Below are positions 37,905-47,245 of a stretch of DNA of 64,000 nucleotides, piece after piece; position 1 is the first letter of the stretch, and each line of letters starts with the position of its first letter. The translations under genes were made by a program, and so were the position numbers. The DNA lies in NCBI RefSeq assembly GCF_000375585.1, contig NZ_AQWP01000002.1, positions 248,001 through 312,000 on the forward strand, read 5' to 3'. Source of the stretch: Sinorhizobium meliloti 4H41 (GTDB lineage Bacteria > Pseudomonadota > Alphaproteobacteria > Rhizobiales > Rhizobiaceae). The notes beneath the pieces were generated by a model. The model had not been told where the DNA came from and did no database searches. It saw only the letters and a list, made by a program, of their open reading frames with translations.

Positions 37905-40157
37905 CTACCGCTGCGCTACAGGACGCACCAGCGGCGTCACGCGGCGAATGGTGACGCGGCGGTTCTCCTGCTCCGGCCCGTTCGTGCGGATTTTGAGGAA
38001 CCGCTCGCCATAGCCCTGGGTGACGAGGTTTTCGGCCGGGATGCCGTAGACCTCGGTCAGGAGCACTGCGACGGACTCGGCACGCTCGTCGGAAAGTACG
38101 AGGTTGGACTGGTCGGCGCCAACGGCATCCGTGTGACCCTCGATGAAGAAGGTTTCACCCGGATCCTTCTCCAGGATCTTGTTCATTGCCTCCGCGACAT
38201 TGCGCATGGTTTTCGCCTGCGACATCGATACCTCGGCGCTTCCCGTCGCGAAGGTGATGGTGTCGAGATCGATTCGGCGAACCTTGTCGCGCAGGCGTGC
38301 GGAGTGACGCACCTCATCGATGGTGTAGACGCGTTCGACCGACTCGACCGGGGGTTCGGACAGGAACTCGTAGTAATCCCGGTCCGGATCCTCGGCGACA
38401 TCGACGATATATTCGTCCACCGGTATCGTCAGACGCATCGGTGGCAGGTCATAACCCACGTCTATGATGGCGGGTCGGTCTTCTTCGTATTCCGGCGCGT
38501 ACATCATGACGTATTCCTCGCCGTCACGATCGACGCGCGTGCGCGTCAGGATGTCTCCGTACTCGTTGTAGATGGTGACGATCCGATAGCCGCCCGGGCG
38601 GACGATCGTTTCACGGACGCGACCTCGCGAGAGATTTTCATAATAGCTCTCTTCCGAATTCCTGCGCAGGCGCGGCCGGTCGTCGCCGCGCACGAAGATG
38701 CGATCGCCGACCCCGAGGATGACACGGTCCTCGTTTTCTTCGACGACCCTCACCTCCGTGACGTTGTTCTCGGTGGTGTTGTTGACGGTCGTGTTGTTGA
38801 CCGTTGTGTTGTTTATGACCGTGCTGTTGATGATGTTGGTCGTCTGCGGCACCGCAAAGGTCGGCGCCTCCTCAACCCGCTCGCCCTCTTCGCTGAGCGC
38901 AGCCTCGATCTTTTGAGGAATTTCTTCCCTGGCTTCGGCCGGGATCGCAGCCTGGGCCGCTGCATCGTCGGCCGGCGGTTCTACGCTCTCTTGAGTCGCA
39001 CGCAATTCCTCGCGCTGCTTCCGCCGGGTTTCTCGCGCCTGGTTGCCGCCGGAAATGTCGGCATCCTTGTCGCTGTCGAGGACAGCCGCGCCTTTCTCGA
39101 CAGGCAGGACGACGGTCTCGTCGGAGGCTGCGGGGTCCTCCGCGATTTTCTGCTTTTCTTCCGTCGAGCGCTCATCGACGACTTCGGGAGCCGGCTGGCC
39201 GGCGGGCTGCTCACCCTGCTGTTCAGCGGTTGCGGGTTGTTCGGCGCCGGGAATCGACTGCTGCTCGCTCTCGCCAGTCTGCTCGGCCGGCGCCTCCGTC
39301 GCGGGCTGTTCGGCGGTGGTGCCGCTCTCAGGTTCGGCGGTCGGCTGCTCGGCGGCCTTCTGTTCTTCCGTCTGCCGCTGCTCCTCGGCCTGTTGCTGGC
39401 GTCTCTTACGCGTAGGCTCCTGTTCCTCGGCCTGCTGCGGCGCGCCCTCCTCGGCTGCGGGCTGCTGCTCTTCCGCCTGCTGCTGGCGCTTCTCGCCCGC
39501 AGGGGCCTCTTCTTCGGCCTGCTGGGGGGCACCCTCCTCGGCCGCAGGCTTCTGCTCTTCGGCCTGCTGCTGGCGCTTCTTGCGCTTGGGGGCCTCTTCT
39601 TCGGCCTGCTGCGGAGCGCTCTCTTCGGCTGCAGGCTGTTCTTCCGCCTGCTGCTGGCGCTTCTTGCGCCGGGGAGCCTCTTCTTCGGCCTGCTGCGGAG
39701 CGCTCTCTTCGGCTGCGGGCTGCTCTTCCGCCTGCTGCTGGCGTTTCTTGCGCCGGGGAGCCTCTTCTTCGGCCTGCTGCGGAGCGCTCTCTTCGGCTGC
39801 GGGCTGCTCTTCCGCCTGCTGCTGGCGCTTCTTGCGGCGGGGAGCCTCTTCTTCGGCCTGCTGCGGAGCGCTCTCTTCGGCTGCCGGCTGTTCTTCGGCC
39901 TGCTGCTGGCGCTTCCTGCGCGGTTTCTGCTGCTCCTCGGCCTGCGGCTGCTCCTCCGCCTGCCCCTGCGATTCCTCCTCGGCCTGACGCTGCTTGCGCT
40001 TCAGCAACAGCAGATCCTCGGGCGACTGTTGGCCCTCTCCTTCCTGAGCGACTTCGAACGGAGCAGTCAGGCTGTCAGCGAAGGCCGGCTGGATCATCAG
40101 GGACGCCGAAAGAACGGGCAAGGCCACTGTTGCGAAAAGTCTGGATCGTATCGACAT
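37905..40157 (-). CDS. OmpA-family protein with long E/Q/A-rich tandem repeats
   Basis: A 750-residue exported protein. A signal peptide (MSIRSRLFATVALPVL to about AFADS) is followed by a low-complexity region with a tandem repeat of ~28-29 residues (residues ~83-252) rich in Glu, Gln, Ala, Arg and Lys. Then come a coiled-coil/low-complexity stretch, an Asn/Thr run (VNNTTVNNTT type), an anchor region and the OmpA_C domain at about 630-750 (TFATGSAEVSMSQAKTM, FIEGHTDAVGADQSN, LSDERAESVAVLL, GYGERF). OmpA_C domains bind peptidoglycan. The long repeats may reach across or out of the periplasm. No beta-barrel is evident. Confidence 0.85.
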   Translation of the reverse strand: MSIRSRLFATVALPVLSASLMIQPAFADSLTAPFEVAQEGEGQQSPEDLLLLKRKQRQAEEESQGQAEEQPQAEEQQKPRRKRQQQAEEQPAAEESAPQQAEEEAPRRKKRQQQAEEQPAAEESAPQQAEEEAPRRKKRQQQAEEQPAAEESAPQQAEEEAPRRKKRQQQAEEQPAAEESAPQQAEEEAPKRKKRQQQAEEQKPAAEEGAPQQAEEEAPAGEKRQQQAEEQQPAAEEGAPQQAEEQEPTRKRRQQQAEEQRQTEEQKAAEQPTAEPESGTTAEQPATEAPAEQTGESEQQSIPGAEQPATAEQQGEQPAGQPAPEVVDERSTEEKQKIAEDPAASDETVVLPVEKGAAVLDSDKDADISGGNQARETRRKQREELRATQESVEPPADDAAAQAAIPAEAREEIPQKIEAALSEEGERVEEAPTFAVPQTTNIINSTVINNTTVNNTTVNNTTENNVTEVRVVEENEDRVILGVGDRIFVRGDDRPRLRRNSEESYYENLSRGRVRETIVRPGGYRIVTIYNEYGDILTRTRVDRDGEEYVMMYAPEYEEDRPAIIDVGYDLPPMRLTIPVDEYIVDVAEDPDRDYYEFLSEPPVESVERVYTIDEVRHSARLRDKVRRIDLDTITFATGSAEVSMSQAKTMRNVAEAMNKILEKDPGETFFIEGHTDAVGADQSNLVLSDERAESVAVLLTEVYGIPAENLVTQGYGERFLKIRTNGPEQENRRVTIRRVTPLVRPVAQR
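38750..38835. repeat. Asn/Thr-rich short tandem repeat in the OmpA-family gene
   Basis: Short repeats encoding (V)NNTT units (INNTTVNNTTVNNTT type) in the middle of the protein; the DNA repeats GTTGTTGAC/GTGTTGTT motifs on the plus strand. Confidence 0.7.
39401..39911. repeat. 84-87-base tandem repeat array in the OmpA-family gene
   Basis: Six full units plus part of a seventh. Each encodes RQQQAEEQPAAEESAPQQ followed by AEEEAPRRKK or a variant. Four units are 28 residues and two are 29; the first three are nearly identical at the DNA level, which suggests recent expansion. In-frame length makes copy number changes tolerable. It is a protein-coding minisatellite and not a CRISPR array. Confidence 0.9.
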
Positions 40158-40563
40158 TTTTTTCTTCCTCTTGTTCGGAGGTCCTGACGCTGGTGTGCAA
40201 ACGCGACTCCAATCGCCTCGCCCACCATGGCGCCCTCGTCACAGGGCCATGATCCGCGGTCCCGGCCATTTTTGCCTCGGCCGAAATGCCGTAGCCGCAA
40301 CGCCGCAACTGCGGATCGGTTCCGCTGCAAGGCCTATCGAAGGCGACATTAACCGCTCCTGAACGGCCCGTTCATCTTCTCGCGCAACTTCTGCGGCAAT
40401 CGAAGGACATGATTCGCGTCGAACAGTGGGAAGCAAAGCTTTCCAGTTGATTTTTGCAGGAAATCCGTACGAATATCGCCGCAACCGGCGGCTTGAAGCT
40501 CCGGCGCCAATTGGCATCCGCGAAACAAGAAGAACCGGATGCCGAGCCAACAGAGAGGACATC

Positions 40564-41346
40564 ATGCGTATTTCCAGACGTCTGGCAGCCACCGTATCGG
40601 CTGCCGTTTTCGTGCTTATGGCCGGCGCTGCCATGGCGGAGGGCGAGAAGATCGTGATCGGTACCGAAGGCGCCTACCCGCCCTTCAACAATCTCGAGTC
40701 CGACGGCACGCTGACCGGCTTCGACATCGATATCGCCAAGGCGCTTTGCGAAGAGATGAAGGCCGATTGCACCTTCGTGACCCAGGAATGGGACGGCGCC
40801 ATTCCGGCGCTGATCGCCAAGAAATTCGACGCGTTCATCGCGTCCATGTCGATCACCGAGGAACGCAAGGAAAAGGTCGACTTCACCAACAAGTACTACA
40901 ACACGCCTCCGGCCATCGCGGTGCCGAAAGATTCGCCGATCACCGAGGCGACGGCAGCAGCCCTCTCCGGCAAAATGCTGGGCGCACAGAGTTCGACCAC
41001 GCACTCCAACTATGCGGAAGCGCATATGAAAGATTCGGAACTGAAGCTTTACCCGACCGCGGATGAATACAAGCTCGACCTCGCCAACGGCCGCATCGAC
41101 GCGGCCATCGACGACGTCGTGGTGCTTTCGGAATGGCTCAAGACGGACGATGGCGCCTGCTGCAAGCTGCTTGGTACCCTGCCGATCGATCCGGTCATCA
41201 ATGGCGAAGGCGCAGGTATCGCGCTCCGCAAGGGCGACAACGCTCTGCGGGAGAAGTTCAACAAGGCGATCGACGCCATCCGCGCGAACGGCAAGTACAA
41301 GGAAATCAACGAGAAGTACTTCCCCTTCGACGTCTACGGCAGCTAA
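40564..41346 (+). CDS. Polar amino-acid ABC transporter, periplasmic binding protein
   Basis: A 260-residue solute-binding protein of the family-3 (HisJ/ArgT/GlnH) type. Signal peptide MRISRRLAATVSAAVFV to AMAEG, then the mature start EKIVIGTEGAYPPFNNLESDG and TGFDIDIAKALCEEM, both typical. AFIASMSITEERKEKVDFTNKYY is the lobe-1 motif. Lys/Arg/His/ornithine-type substrates are suggested by family only. Two permease genes follow after a terminator-like hairpin. Confidence 0.9.
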   Translation: MRISRRLAATVSAAVFVLMAGAAMAEGEKIVIGTEGAYPPFNNLESDGTLTGFDIDIAKALCEEMKADCTFVTQEWDGAIPALIAKKFDAFIASMSITEERKEKVDFTNKYYNTPPAIAVPKDSPITEATAAALSGKMLGAQSSTTHSNYAEAHMKDSELKLYPTADEYKLDLANGRIDAAIDDVVVLSEWLKTDDGACCKLLGTLPIDPVINGEGAGIALRKGDNALREKFNKAIDAIRANGKYKEINEKYFPFDVYGS

Positions 41347-41411
41347 TCTCGGCGAATCCTGCACATCTTGAGGCTTTATGCCGGGATAATCTCGGTTGAT
41401 GAAGAAAATGC

Positions 41412-41449
41412 AACGGCGGACGGGCTTGCCCTTCCGCCGTTTTTGTTTG
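41412..41449 (+). terminator. Terminator-like hairpin between binding protein and permeases
   Basis: AACGGCGGA-N12-TCCGCCGTT followed by TTTGTTTG, 65 bases after the binding-protein stop. It probably stops most transcripts, so the binding protein is made in excess over the permeases, a usual arrangement in such operons. Confidence 0.8.
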
Positions 41450-41541
41450 ACAAGGAATCACGAAAATAAGCGTCTAGCGCGCGGCGCGGCTGAAGAACAA
41501 AAACGCGGTAGACGCCAGAATACGCAACGGGAACTATTGGC

Positions 41542-42345
41542 ATGAGCGGACTGTTTGCCGCCCTTTCCTCCGGTCTCTCCTGGATCGGCGCGATCATCGA
41601 TCCGCTATGCGGTCCTCTCGGGGTATTTCGGTGGTTCGGATCGGATACCCTTCTCGCGTGCGGCGACGCAGGCTGGGGCGATGAAATCGCCTATGGATTC
41701 CTCGTCACCGCCAGCCTGGCGATCGCGACCCTTCCAGTGGGATTGATCATCGGCTTCTTCGTTGCGCTCGCCAAGCAATCCGAGGAAAAATCCCTGCGGC
41801 TGGCCGGCAACATCTATACGACGATTTTCCGAGGCCTGCCGGAGCTCCTTACGCTCTTCATCGTATATTACGGCCTGCAGATCCTCGCCCAGCAGTTCCT
41901 GGCGACGATCGGTTATACGGGCGCCGTCGAGATCAGCGCCTTCGTTGCGGGGATGATCGCTCTGGGCGTGGTCTTTTCGGCCTATTGTTCCGAAGTGCTG
42001 CTTTCTGCCTTCAAGGCGATTCCCCACGGGCAGTACGAGGCCGGTGACGCGCTCGGCCTGCACCGGGGCAAGACGATGCGCCTCATCATTCTGCCTCAGC
42101 TCATCCGCATCGCGCTGCCCGGGCTCGGCAATCTCTGGATGGCGCTGCTCAAGGACACCGCCCTCGTCTCGGTCATCGGGCTGCCGGATATCCTGCGCCA
42201 GACCGGCGTTGCGGCCCGGGTGACCAAGCACGCTTTCGAATTCTTCGGCATCGCCTGCGTTCTGTTCCTCGTCCTGGCAATGATCTCCTCGGTCGTATTC
42301 TCGGCGCTCGAGCGCTCCACCAAGCGCGCGGAGGCACGCCGATGA
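41542..42345 (+). CDS. Polar amino-acid ABC transporter, permease 1
   Basis: A 267-residue inner-membrane permease of the HisQ/HisM type with about five membrane helices. The EAA loop that contacts the ATPase is EAGDALGLHRGKTMRLIILPQ in part (about residues 170-190). Its last four bases overlap the start of permease 2. Confidence 0.88.
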   Translation: MSGLFAALSSGLSWIGAIIDPLCGPLGVFRWFGSDTLLACGDAGWGDEIAYGFLVTASLAIATLPVGLIIGFFVALAKQSEEKSLRLAGNIYTTIFRGLPELLTLFIVYYGLQILAQQFLATIGYTGAVEISAFVAGMIALGVVFSAYCSEVLLSAFKAIPHGQYEAGDALGLHRGKTMRLIILPQLIRIALPGLGNLWMALLKDTALVSVIGLPDILRQTGVAARVTKHAFEFFGIACVLFLVLAMISSVVFSALERSTKRAEARR

Positions 42346-43172
42346 GCATTGCCGAAACCATGATCCCGCCGCAGGCGCCCCCGCCGGCGCCGCCGAAGCC
42401 CTACACTTTCTCGCGCTTTTTCGGCAGCGTGGCGCTCGGCATCTGGCTGGCGCTCGGTGTCGGAATTTTCCTGACGGTCGTCAACGGCTGGGACCCCGAG
42501 AAATTCTCTCGCTATGGGCCGAGCTTCCTTTCCGGTCTTGGGGTGACACTGACACTCGTCACCTCCTCCATCCTCATGGGCGCTGTCGTTTCGCTGCCCG
42601 TGGCGCTCGGGCGCATGTCGAAGAACAGATTATGGGGCTGGCTTGCCTACGCCTATGTCTACTTCTTCCGCGGGACGCCGCTCATCACCCAGCTCTTCCT
42701 CATCTATTACGGGCTCGGCAGCTTCCGTCCGCAGCTCGAATCCGCGGGACTGTGGTGGTTCTTCCGCGATGCCTGGAACTGTGCGCTGTTCACCTTCACG
42801 CTGAACACCGCCGCCTATCAGGCGGAAATCCTGCGCGGCGCCATCGAAAGCGTGCCGCGCGGCCAGCGCGAGGGGGCGGCCGCGCTCGGCCTGCCCGAGC
42901 GCGTAGCCTTCTTCAAGGTCATTCTGCCTCAGGCGATGATCGTTGCGCTGCGCCCCTACGGCAACGAAATCATCCTGATGATCAAGGGCTCGGCAATCGT
43001 GGCGATCGTCACGGTCTTCGACCTCATGGGTGAGACTCGTCGCGCCTTTTCCCGGACCTTCGACTACCAAATGTATATCTGGGCCGCGATCCTCTATCTG
43101 CTGATGGTGGAATTGCTGCGCAACATCTGGGGCTGGCTGGAAGCCCGCCTGACCCGCCATCTAAAGCGCTGA
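42342..43172 (+). CDS. Polar amino-acid ABC transporter, permease 2
   Basis: A 276-residue second permease with Pro-rich N-terminus (PPQAPPPAPPKPYTF), then about five helices; the EAA loop is EGAAALGLPERVAFFKVILPQ in part. Pairs with permease 1. No ATP-binding gene follows or precedes, so the ATPase must be encoded elsewhere. Confidence 0.88.
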   Translation: MSIAETMIPPQAPPPAPPKPYTFSRFFGSVALGIWLALGVGIFLTVVNGWDPEKFSRYGPSFLSGLGVTLTLVTSSILMGAVVSLPVALGRMSKNRLWGWLAYAYVYFFRGTPLITQLFLIYYGLGSFRPQLESAGLWWFFRDAWNCALFTFTLNTAAYQAEILRGAIESVPRGQREGAAALGLPERVAFFKVILPQAMIVALRPYGNEIILMIKGSAIVAIVTVFDLMGETRRAFSRTFDYQMYIWAAILYLLMVELLRNIWGWLEARLTRHLKR

Positions 43173-43349
43173 ACGCGCCTCGGGCCGCAGGCCGGACTCC
43201 GGTGGCCAGCTTGGCAGCACTCGCCGCCATTTGCTGCCAACCGATTGTTTTTGTAGGTGCTTTCTCGCTTTACTCACCTACATTAAGGCTTGATTAAGCA
43301 ATTAAGCGCTCCATCATAGAGACCAACCTTTGTGAAAAGTGAGGTCCGC

Positions 43350-43616
43350 ATGACGAACGACATGGAACTGCAGCTCAAGGGTTACGGGCTGACGACGGCT
43401 CAAATACTTTATCGGATGCCCGACCACCCGGCTTTCCTGCAGACATACATCTGGCAACACTACGACATCGCGCCGGACTTTCCGGAAATGCATAGCTTCC
43501 TCAAATTCTGGCAGGAGAAGCTGGACGGGCCGCTGCATTCGGTACGCTATGTGCACCGAAAGCTGATTTCGGCCTCCGAATGGCGGGCTCTCCAGGGAGA
43601 GTTTATCGTCCATTAG
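43350..43616 (+). CDS. Usg-like small protein
   Basis: An 88-residue protein similar to the Usg family near trp genes in other alphaproteobacteria: LTTAQILYRMPDHPAFLQTYIW, DIAPDFPEMHSFLKFW and LDGPLHSVRYVHRKLI are the conserved stretches. Starting at the ATG at 43350 is supported by GAGG five bases upstream; a GTG at 43332 is the alternative. Function unknown. Convergent with the SDR gene. Confidence 0.8.
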   Translation: MTNDMELQLKGYGLTTAQILYRMPDHPAFLQTYIWQHYDIAPDFPEMHSFLKFWQEKLDGPLHSVRYVHRKLISASEWRALQGEFIVH

Positions 43617-43644
43617 GCTCCGGCGCACGTCGTTGTCGGATGTG

Positions 43645-44349
43645 TCAGACGGATCGGGTGATGCCGCCGTCGATCCGGATGTTCTGGCCGGTGATATAGC
43701 CTCCGCGATCGCTTGCGAGCAGCGCGATCAACTCGGCCACCTCCTCCGATGCGCCGTAACGTCCCATCGGAATCCGCTGACGCCGTTCCTCCGTTTCGGG
43801 CAGACTGTCGATAAAGCCGGGCAGAACATTGTTCATGCGGACATTGTCGGCGGCATACCGATCGGCGAAGAGCTTGGTGAAAGCCGCAAGCCCGGAACGG
43901 AAGACCCCCGACGTCGGAAACAAGGGGTCGGGTTCGAAGGCGGCGTAGGTGGAAATATTGACGATGCTGCCGGATTTCTGCTCCACCATGATCGGCGTCA
44001 CCAGCCGGGTTGGCCGCACGACGTTGAGAAAATAGACATCCATACCCCGGTGCCATTCCTCGTCGGTGAGTTCGAGCACCGGAGCCCGCGGGCCATGCCC
44101 GGCCGAATTGATCAGCGCGTCCACGCGCCCCCAGGCATCATAGGCTGCGTCGACGAGCCGCTTCAGATCGTCGTTCGACTGGTTCGATCCGGTAACGCCG
44201 ATTCCGCCGAGTTCCTTGGCGAGCGCCTCGCCCTTGCCGGACGAAGACAGGACGGCAACCCTGTAACCCTCTGCCGCCATCCTCCTTGCCGCCTCGGCCC
44301 CCATGCCGGAACCGCCGGCCGTGACGATCGCCACCTTCTGTTCGCTCAT
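43645..44349 (-). CDS. SDR-family protein lacking the canonical Tyr-Lys pair
   Basis: A 234-residue SDR-fold protein with TAGGSGMG cofactor loop, NSAGHG, a Ser in NISTYAAF, and the C-terminal YITGQNIRIDGGITRSV. At the place of the catalytic Y-x-x-x-K it reads PTSGVFRSG, so Tyr and Lys appear to be replaced by Ser and Arg. It may be a non-classical or inactive SDR, or use another residue. It is monocistronic and convergent with the Usg-like gene. Confidence 0.8.
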   Translation of the reverse strand: MSEQKVAIVTAGGSGMGAEAARRMAAEGYRVAVLSSSGKGEALAKELGGIGVTGSNQSNDDLKRLVDAAYDAWGRVDALINSAGHGPRAPVLELTDEEWHRGMDVYFLNVVRPTRLVTPIMVEQKSGSIVNISTYAAFEPDPLFPTSGVFRSGLAAFTKLFADRYAADNVRMNNVLPGFIDSLPETEERRQRIPMGRYGASEEVAELIALLASDRGGYITGQNIRIDGGITRSV

Positions 44350-44467
44350 CTTGTGCTCCTTTTGGCATGACCGAGAGAAGCGCAGTTGAAGCAGGCCTGC
44401 GCGCCCGCATCAACTGAGAATTTCTGAAGGCGGGATCAGCAATGCGGCGCAGCGGTGCACGCAGGTC

Positions 44468-45193
44468 TCAGACATGGACCTCGCCATGCGCCAATTCGCC
44501 GGCGCCTGTCGCCCTGTGGAGCGAACCGTAGAGCACGACCGCATAGAAGAGCGCGACGCCGATCGCCACGGCAAGGCCAGGCACGGGACCAAGAGCGGCG
44601 TTCTCGGCAACATCGGCCCAGGAACGGACATGGCCGAAAGGCTCTCCCGTGCTCGAAATCTTCGGCGAGGAAATCTTCAGCGCCCATGCCAGGAGCAGGA
44701 TCAGGTACATCCAGCAATAATTGCGCTGTAACCGCCGGCAGAGGGCCTCCCTGTAGCCCATCAGGAAAGCCGGCTGGCGCAGGCTCTTGGCGATCGACAC
44801 CGACCATTTGAAGCTCGGCGTGCCTTCAGGGCACAAGATTTGCGCGAAGTAGCCGCGTTCCATCTGGCGCACGCGGGCGCGATAGACGTCGAAGAAACGG
44901 TAACGCCGCGCTTCGATCAGCAGCAACAGGCTGATGAGCAGCATGGCAAAGAGAAGAACACCGTGATGGGACGACGGCGTCGAGAGCGAGACCGAAAGCA
45001 TCGCCGCGACCACGGTGATCGCCCAGTTCGATGTTCGGTCTATGCGGTCCCGCCAACCGGCCATCCGCCCGATTTCGCCGCGATAATAGTGGATGATCGC
45101 GTTGATCGTCTCCTGCGGTGTCTGCGGCAGAGGCGGCGTTTGCCGCTCCGGCATCTCCGTTTCCAATGTCAACGGGCTCAATTCGGCAGACAT
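44468..45193 (-). CDS. DUF2270 membrane protein
   Basis: A 241-residue integral membrane protein. The conserved N-terminal block is INAIIHYYRGEIGRMAGWRDRIDRTSNWA, followed by about two hydrophobic helices, then RRYRFFDVYRARVRQMERGYFAQIL, and two more C-terminal helices. The ATG at 45193 is seven bases after GGAGG; the ATG at 45199 is too close to it. Function unknown. Confidence 0.75.
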   Translation of the reverse strand: MSAELSPLTLETEMPERQTPPLPQTPQETINAIIHYYRGEIGRMAGWRDRIDRTSNWAITVVAAMLSVSLSTPSSHHGVLLFAMLLISLLLLIEARRYRFFDVYRARVRQMERGYFAQILCPEGTPSFKWSVSIAKSLRQPAFLMGYREALCRRLQRNYCWMYLILLLAWALKISSPKISSTGEPFGHVRSWADVAENAALGPVPGLAVAIGVALFYAVVLYGSLHRATGAGELAHGEVHV

Positions 45194-45479
45194 CGGCATT
45201 CCTCCCGATTTTTCATTCTTTTAGGAATGATGACTCCTTTTCGATCAAGGTTAAATGGCGCGCGTCCCCGACCTGCTCAAAATCTTTACCGCAGGCGAAT
45301 GTTCCCGTCGCCGCCTCGGCGGAACCTCTCCTCGGGCCGTGAGGTGGTATAATCCCGCGTCGACGGAAACCGTCGCCGTTCCGCCAAAGAACAGGTTATT
45401 ATCGAGCTGAACCGGCCAGTGACAGGGACGGCCGCGACCGGCGATTGTCAAAGGCCGCCGGGGGTCGTATGAAGCGCCC

Positions 45480-46307
45480 ATGACGCAGAAAATCAAGAAG
45501 ATCGACGAGGAGGCCCTCGCAGAGGCCTATAACCGAGCGCTTGCCTTGGAGAAGTCCGGGCATTTCGACGCGGCGGCCGCCGCCTATCGGGAAGTCCTGG
45601 AAATCGACCCGGAGGACCACGGCGGCGCCGCCGTTCGGCTTGCATCGATGGGGCGCGGCGAGACGCCGCTCAAGGCTTCGGACGCCTATGTGGCAACACT
45701 CTTCGATCAGCACGCCGACGTCTTCGACAATGTTCTCGTCGACCAGCTCCACTATTGCGTGCCACTGCTCGTGCGCCAGCGGCTTCAGGCGCTCGGGCTC
45801 GGACCGTTCAAGCGGATCCTCGATCTCGGCTGCGGCACCGGGCTGACCGGAGGCGCGCTTCGCGACATGGCGGAAGACATAACCGGCGTAGACCTTTCGG
45901 AAAACATGGTTGAGATCGCCCATGAGAAGGATCTCTACGAGACGCTCTATGTCGCAGAGGCGGTCGATTTCCTCGACGACAATGACGACGAACCCTTCGA
46001 CCTGATCGCCGCAACCGACGTCCTGCCCTATATCGGCGCCTTGGAGCCGCTGTTCTTCGGCGCAGTCGACAATCTGGTGCCGGGCGGGCTCCTGATTTTC
46101 TCGAGCGAGAGCCTGCCGGGCGGGACCCCGGCGGGACAAGGCTTCGCCGTCGGACCGCACCAGCGCTTCGCCCACTCGGAAACCTACCTGCGCGAGCGCC
46201 TGGCGGCGACCGGGTTCGAGATCGTCGACATCACCGACATCACGGTGCGCATGGAGGAAGGCGAGCCGATTGCCGGCCAATTGGTGACCGCCCGCTTCAA
46301 ACCCTGA
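45480..46307 (+). CDS. TPR-containing class I SAM methyltransferase
   Basis: A 275-residue protein with a short TPR-like N-terminal pair (YNRALALEKSGHFDAAAAAYREVLEIDPED, residues ~15-45). A Rossmann methyltransferase domain follows: ILDLGCGTGLTGGAL is motif I, GVDLSENMVEIA is the acidic loop, and DLIAATDVLPY is motif IV. Substrate not predictable. A similar TPR-methyltransferase family occurs in many alphaproteobacteria. It precedes the dehydrogenase gene by 68 bases and may be in one operon with it. Confidence 0.82.
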   Translation: MTQKIKKIDEEALAEAYNRALALEKSGHFDAAAAAYREVLEIDPEDHGGAAVRLASMGRGETPLKASDAYVATLFDQHADVFDNVLVDQLHYCVPLLVRQRLQALGLGPFKRILDLGCGTGLTGGALRDMAEDITGVDLSENMVEIAHEKDLYETLYVAEAVDFLDDNDDEPFDLIAATDVLPYIGALEPLFFGAVDNLVPGGLLIFSSESLPGGTPAGQGFAVGPHQRFAHSETYLRERLAATGFEIVDITDITVRMEEGEPIAGQLVTARFKP

Positions 46308-46375
46308 TTGCAGGCTGCTGCGGCCGCGGCTATCGTCGGCCGCAAACACGCCATCGATAAGGGAGTCTCAAGGAA

Positions 46376-47245
46376 ATGGCCAAAGTCGCATTCATCGGTC
46401 TCGGCGTCATGGGGTATCCGATGGCCGGTCATCTCAAGGCCCGCGGCGGGCACGATGTCACGGTCTATAACCGGACTGCAGCCAAGGCGGAGCAATGGGC
46501 AGCGGCATTCGGCGGCCGGACCGCCGCAACGCCGGCCGAAGCGGCCAAGGGCCAGGATTTCGTCTTCGCCTGCGTCGGCAATGACGACGACCTCCGCTCC
46601 GTCACGACGGGAGAGAACGGCGCCTTCGAAACGATGGCAGCCGGGTCGATCTTCATCGACAACACCACGGCATCGGCCGCGGTTGCCCGCGAGCTCTACG
46701 CGGCGGCGGCGGCGAAGGGTGCGCATTTCATCGACGCGCCCGTCTCCGGCGGTCAGGCCGGAGCGGAAAACGGCGTGCTCACCGTCATGTGCGGGGGCGA
46801 TGCGGGGGCTTTCGACAAGGCCAGGCCCGTCATCGACGCCTATGCCCGGATGGTCGGCTTGATGGGCCCCGCCGGCGCCGGCCAGCTGACCAAAATGATC
46901 AATCAGATCTGTATCGCTGGCCTCGTCCAGGGGCTCGCAGAGGGAATCCACTTCGGCAAGAAAGCAGGGCTCGACATCGAGAAGGTGATCGAGGTCATCT
47001 CCAAGGGAGCGGCCGGTTCCTGGCAGATGGAAAATCGCCACAAGACCATGAACGAAGGCAAATATGACTTCGGCTTCGCGGTCGACTGGATGCGCAAGGA
47101 TCTGGACATCGTCCTTGCCGAGGCCAGGCGCAACGGCGCCAAGCTCCCGGTGACCGCCCTCGTCGACCAGTTCTACGGCGACATCCAGGCGGTCGGCGGC
47201 AATCGCTGGGATACGTCTTCCCTGCTCGCCCGGCTCGAAAAATGA
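46376..47245 (+). CDS. Beta-hydroxyacid dehydrogenase (3-hydroxyisobutyrate dehydrogenase family)
   Basis: A 289-residue NAD(P)-dependent enzyme: FIGLGVMGYPMAGHL Rossmann motif, substrate loop DAPVSGGQAGAENG, catalytic Lys in GAGQLTKMINQ. Members act on 3-hydroxyisobutyrate, tartronate semialdehyde or related small hydroxyacids. Substrate unresolved. It overlaps the next gene by four bases (ATGA). Confidence 0.85.
   Translation: MAKVAFIGLGVMGYPMAGHLKARGGHDVTVYNRTAAKAEQWAAAFGGRTAATPAEAAKGQDFVFACVGNDDDLRSVTTGENGAFETMAAGSIFIDNTTASAAVARELYAAAAAKGAHFIDAPVSGGQAGAENGVLTVMCGGDAGAFDKARPVIDAYARMVGLMGPAGAGQLTKMINQICIAGLVQGLAEGIHFGKKAGLDIEKVIEVISKGAAGSWQMENRHKTMNEGKYDFGFAVDWMRKDLDIVLAEARRNGAKLPVTALVDQFYGDIQAVGGNRWDTSSLLARLEK

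Noticed and set aside
39401..39911. Possible CRISPR array
   Set aside because: Units are contiguous with no spacers and encode a protein repeat.
37788..40187. 799-residue plus-strand frame opposite the OmpA-family gene
   Set aside because: It is a Leu/Gly/Phe-rich shadow created by the GC-rich tandem repeats; the minus strand has the signal peptide and OmpA_C domain.
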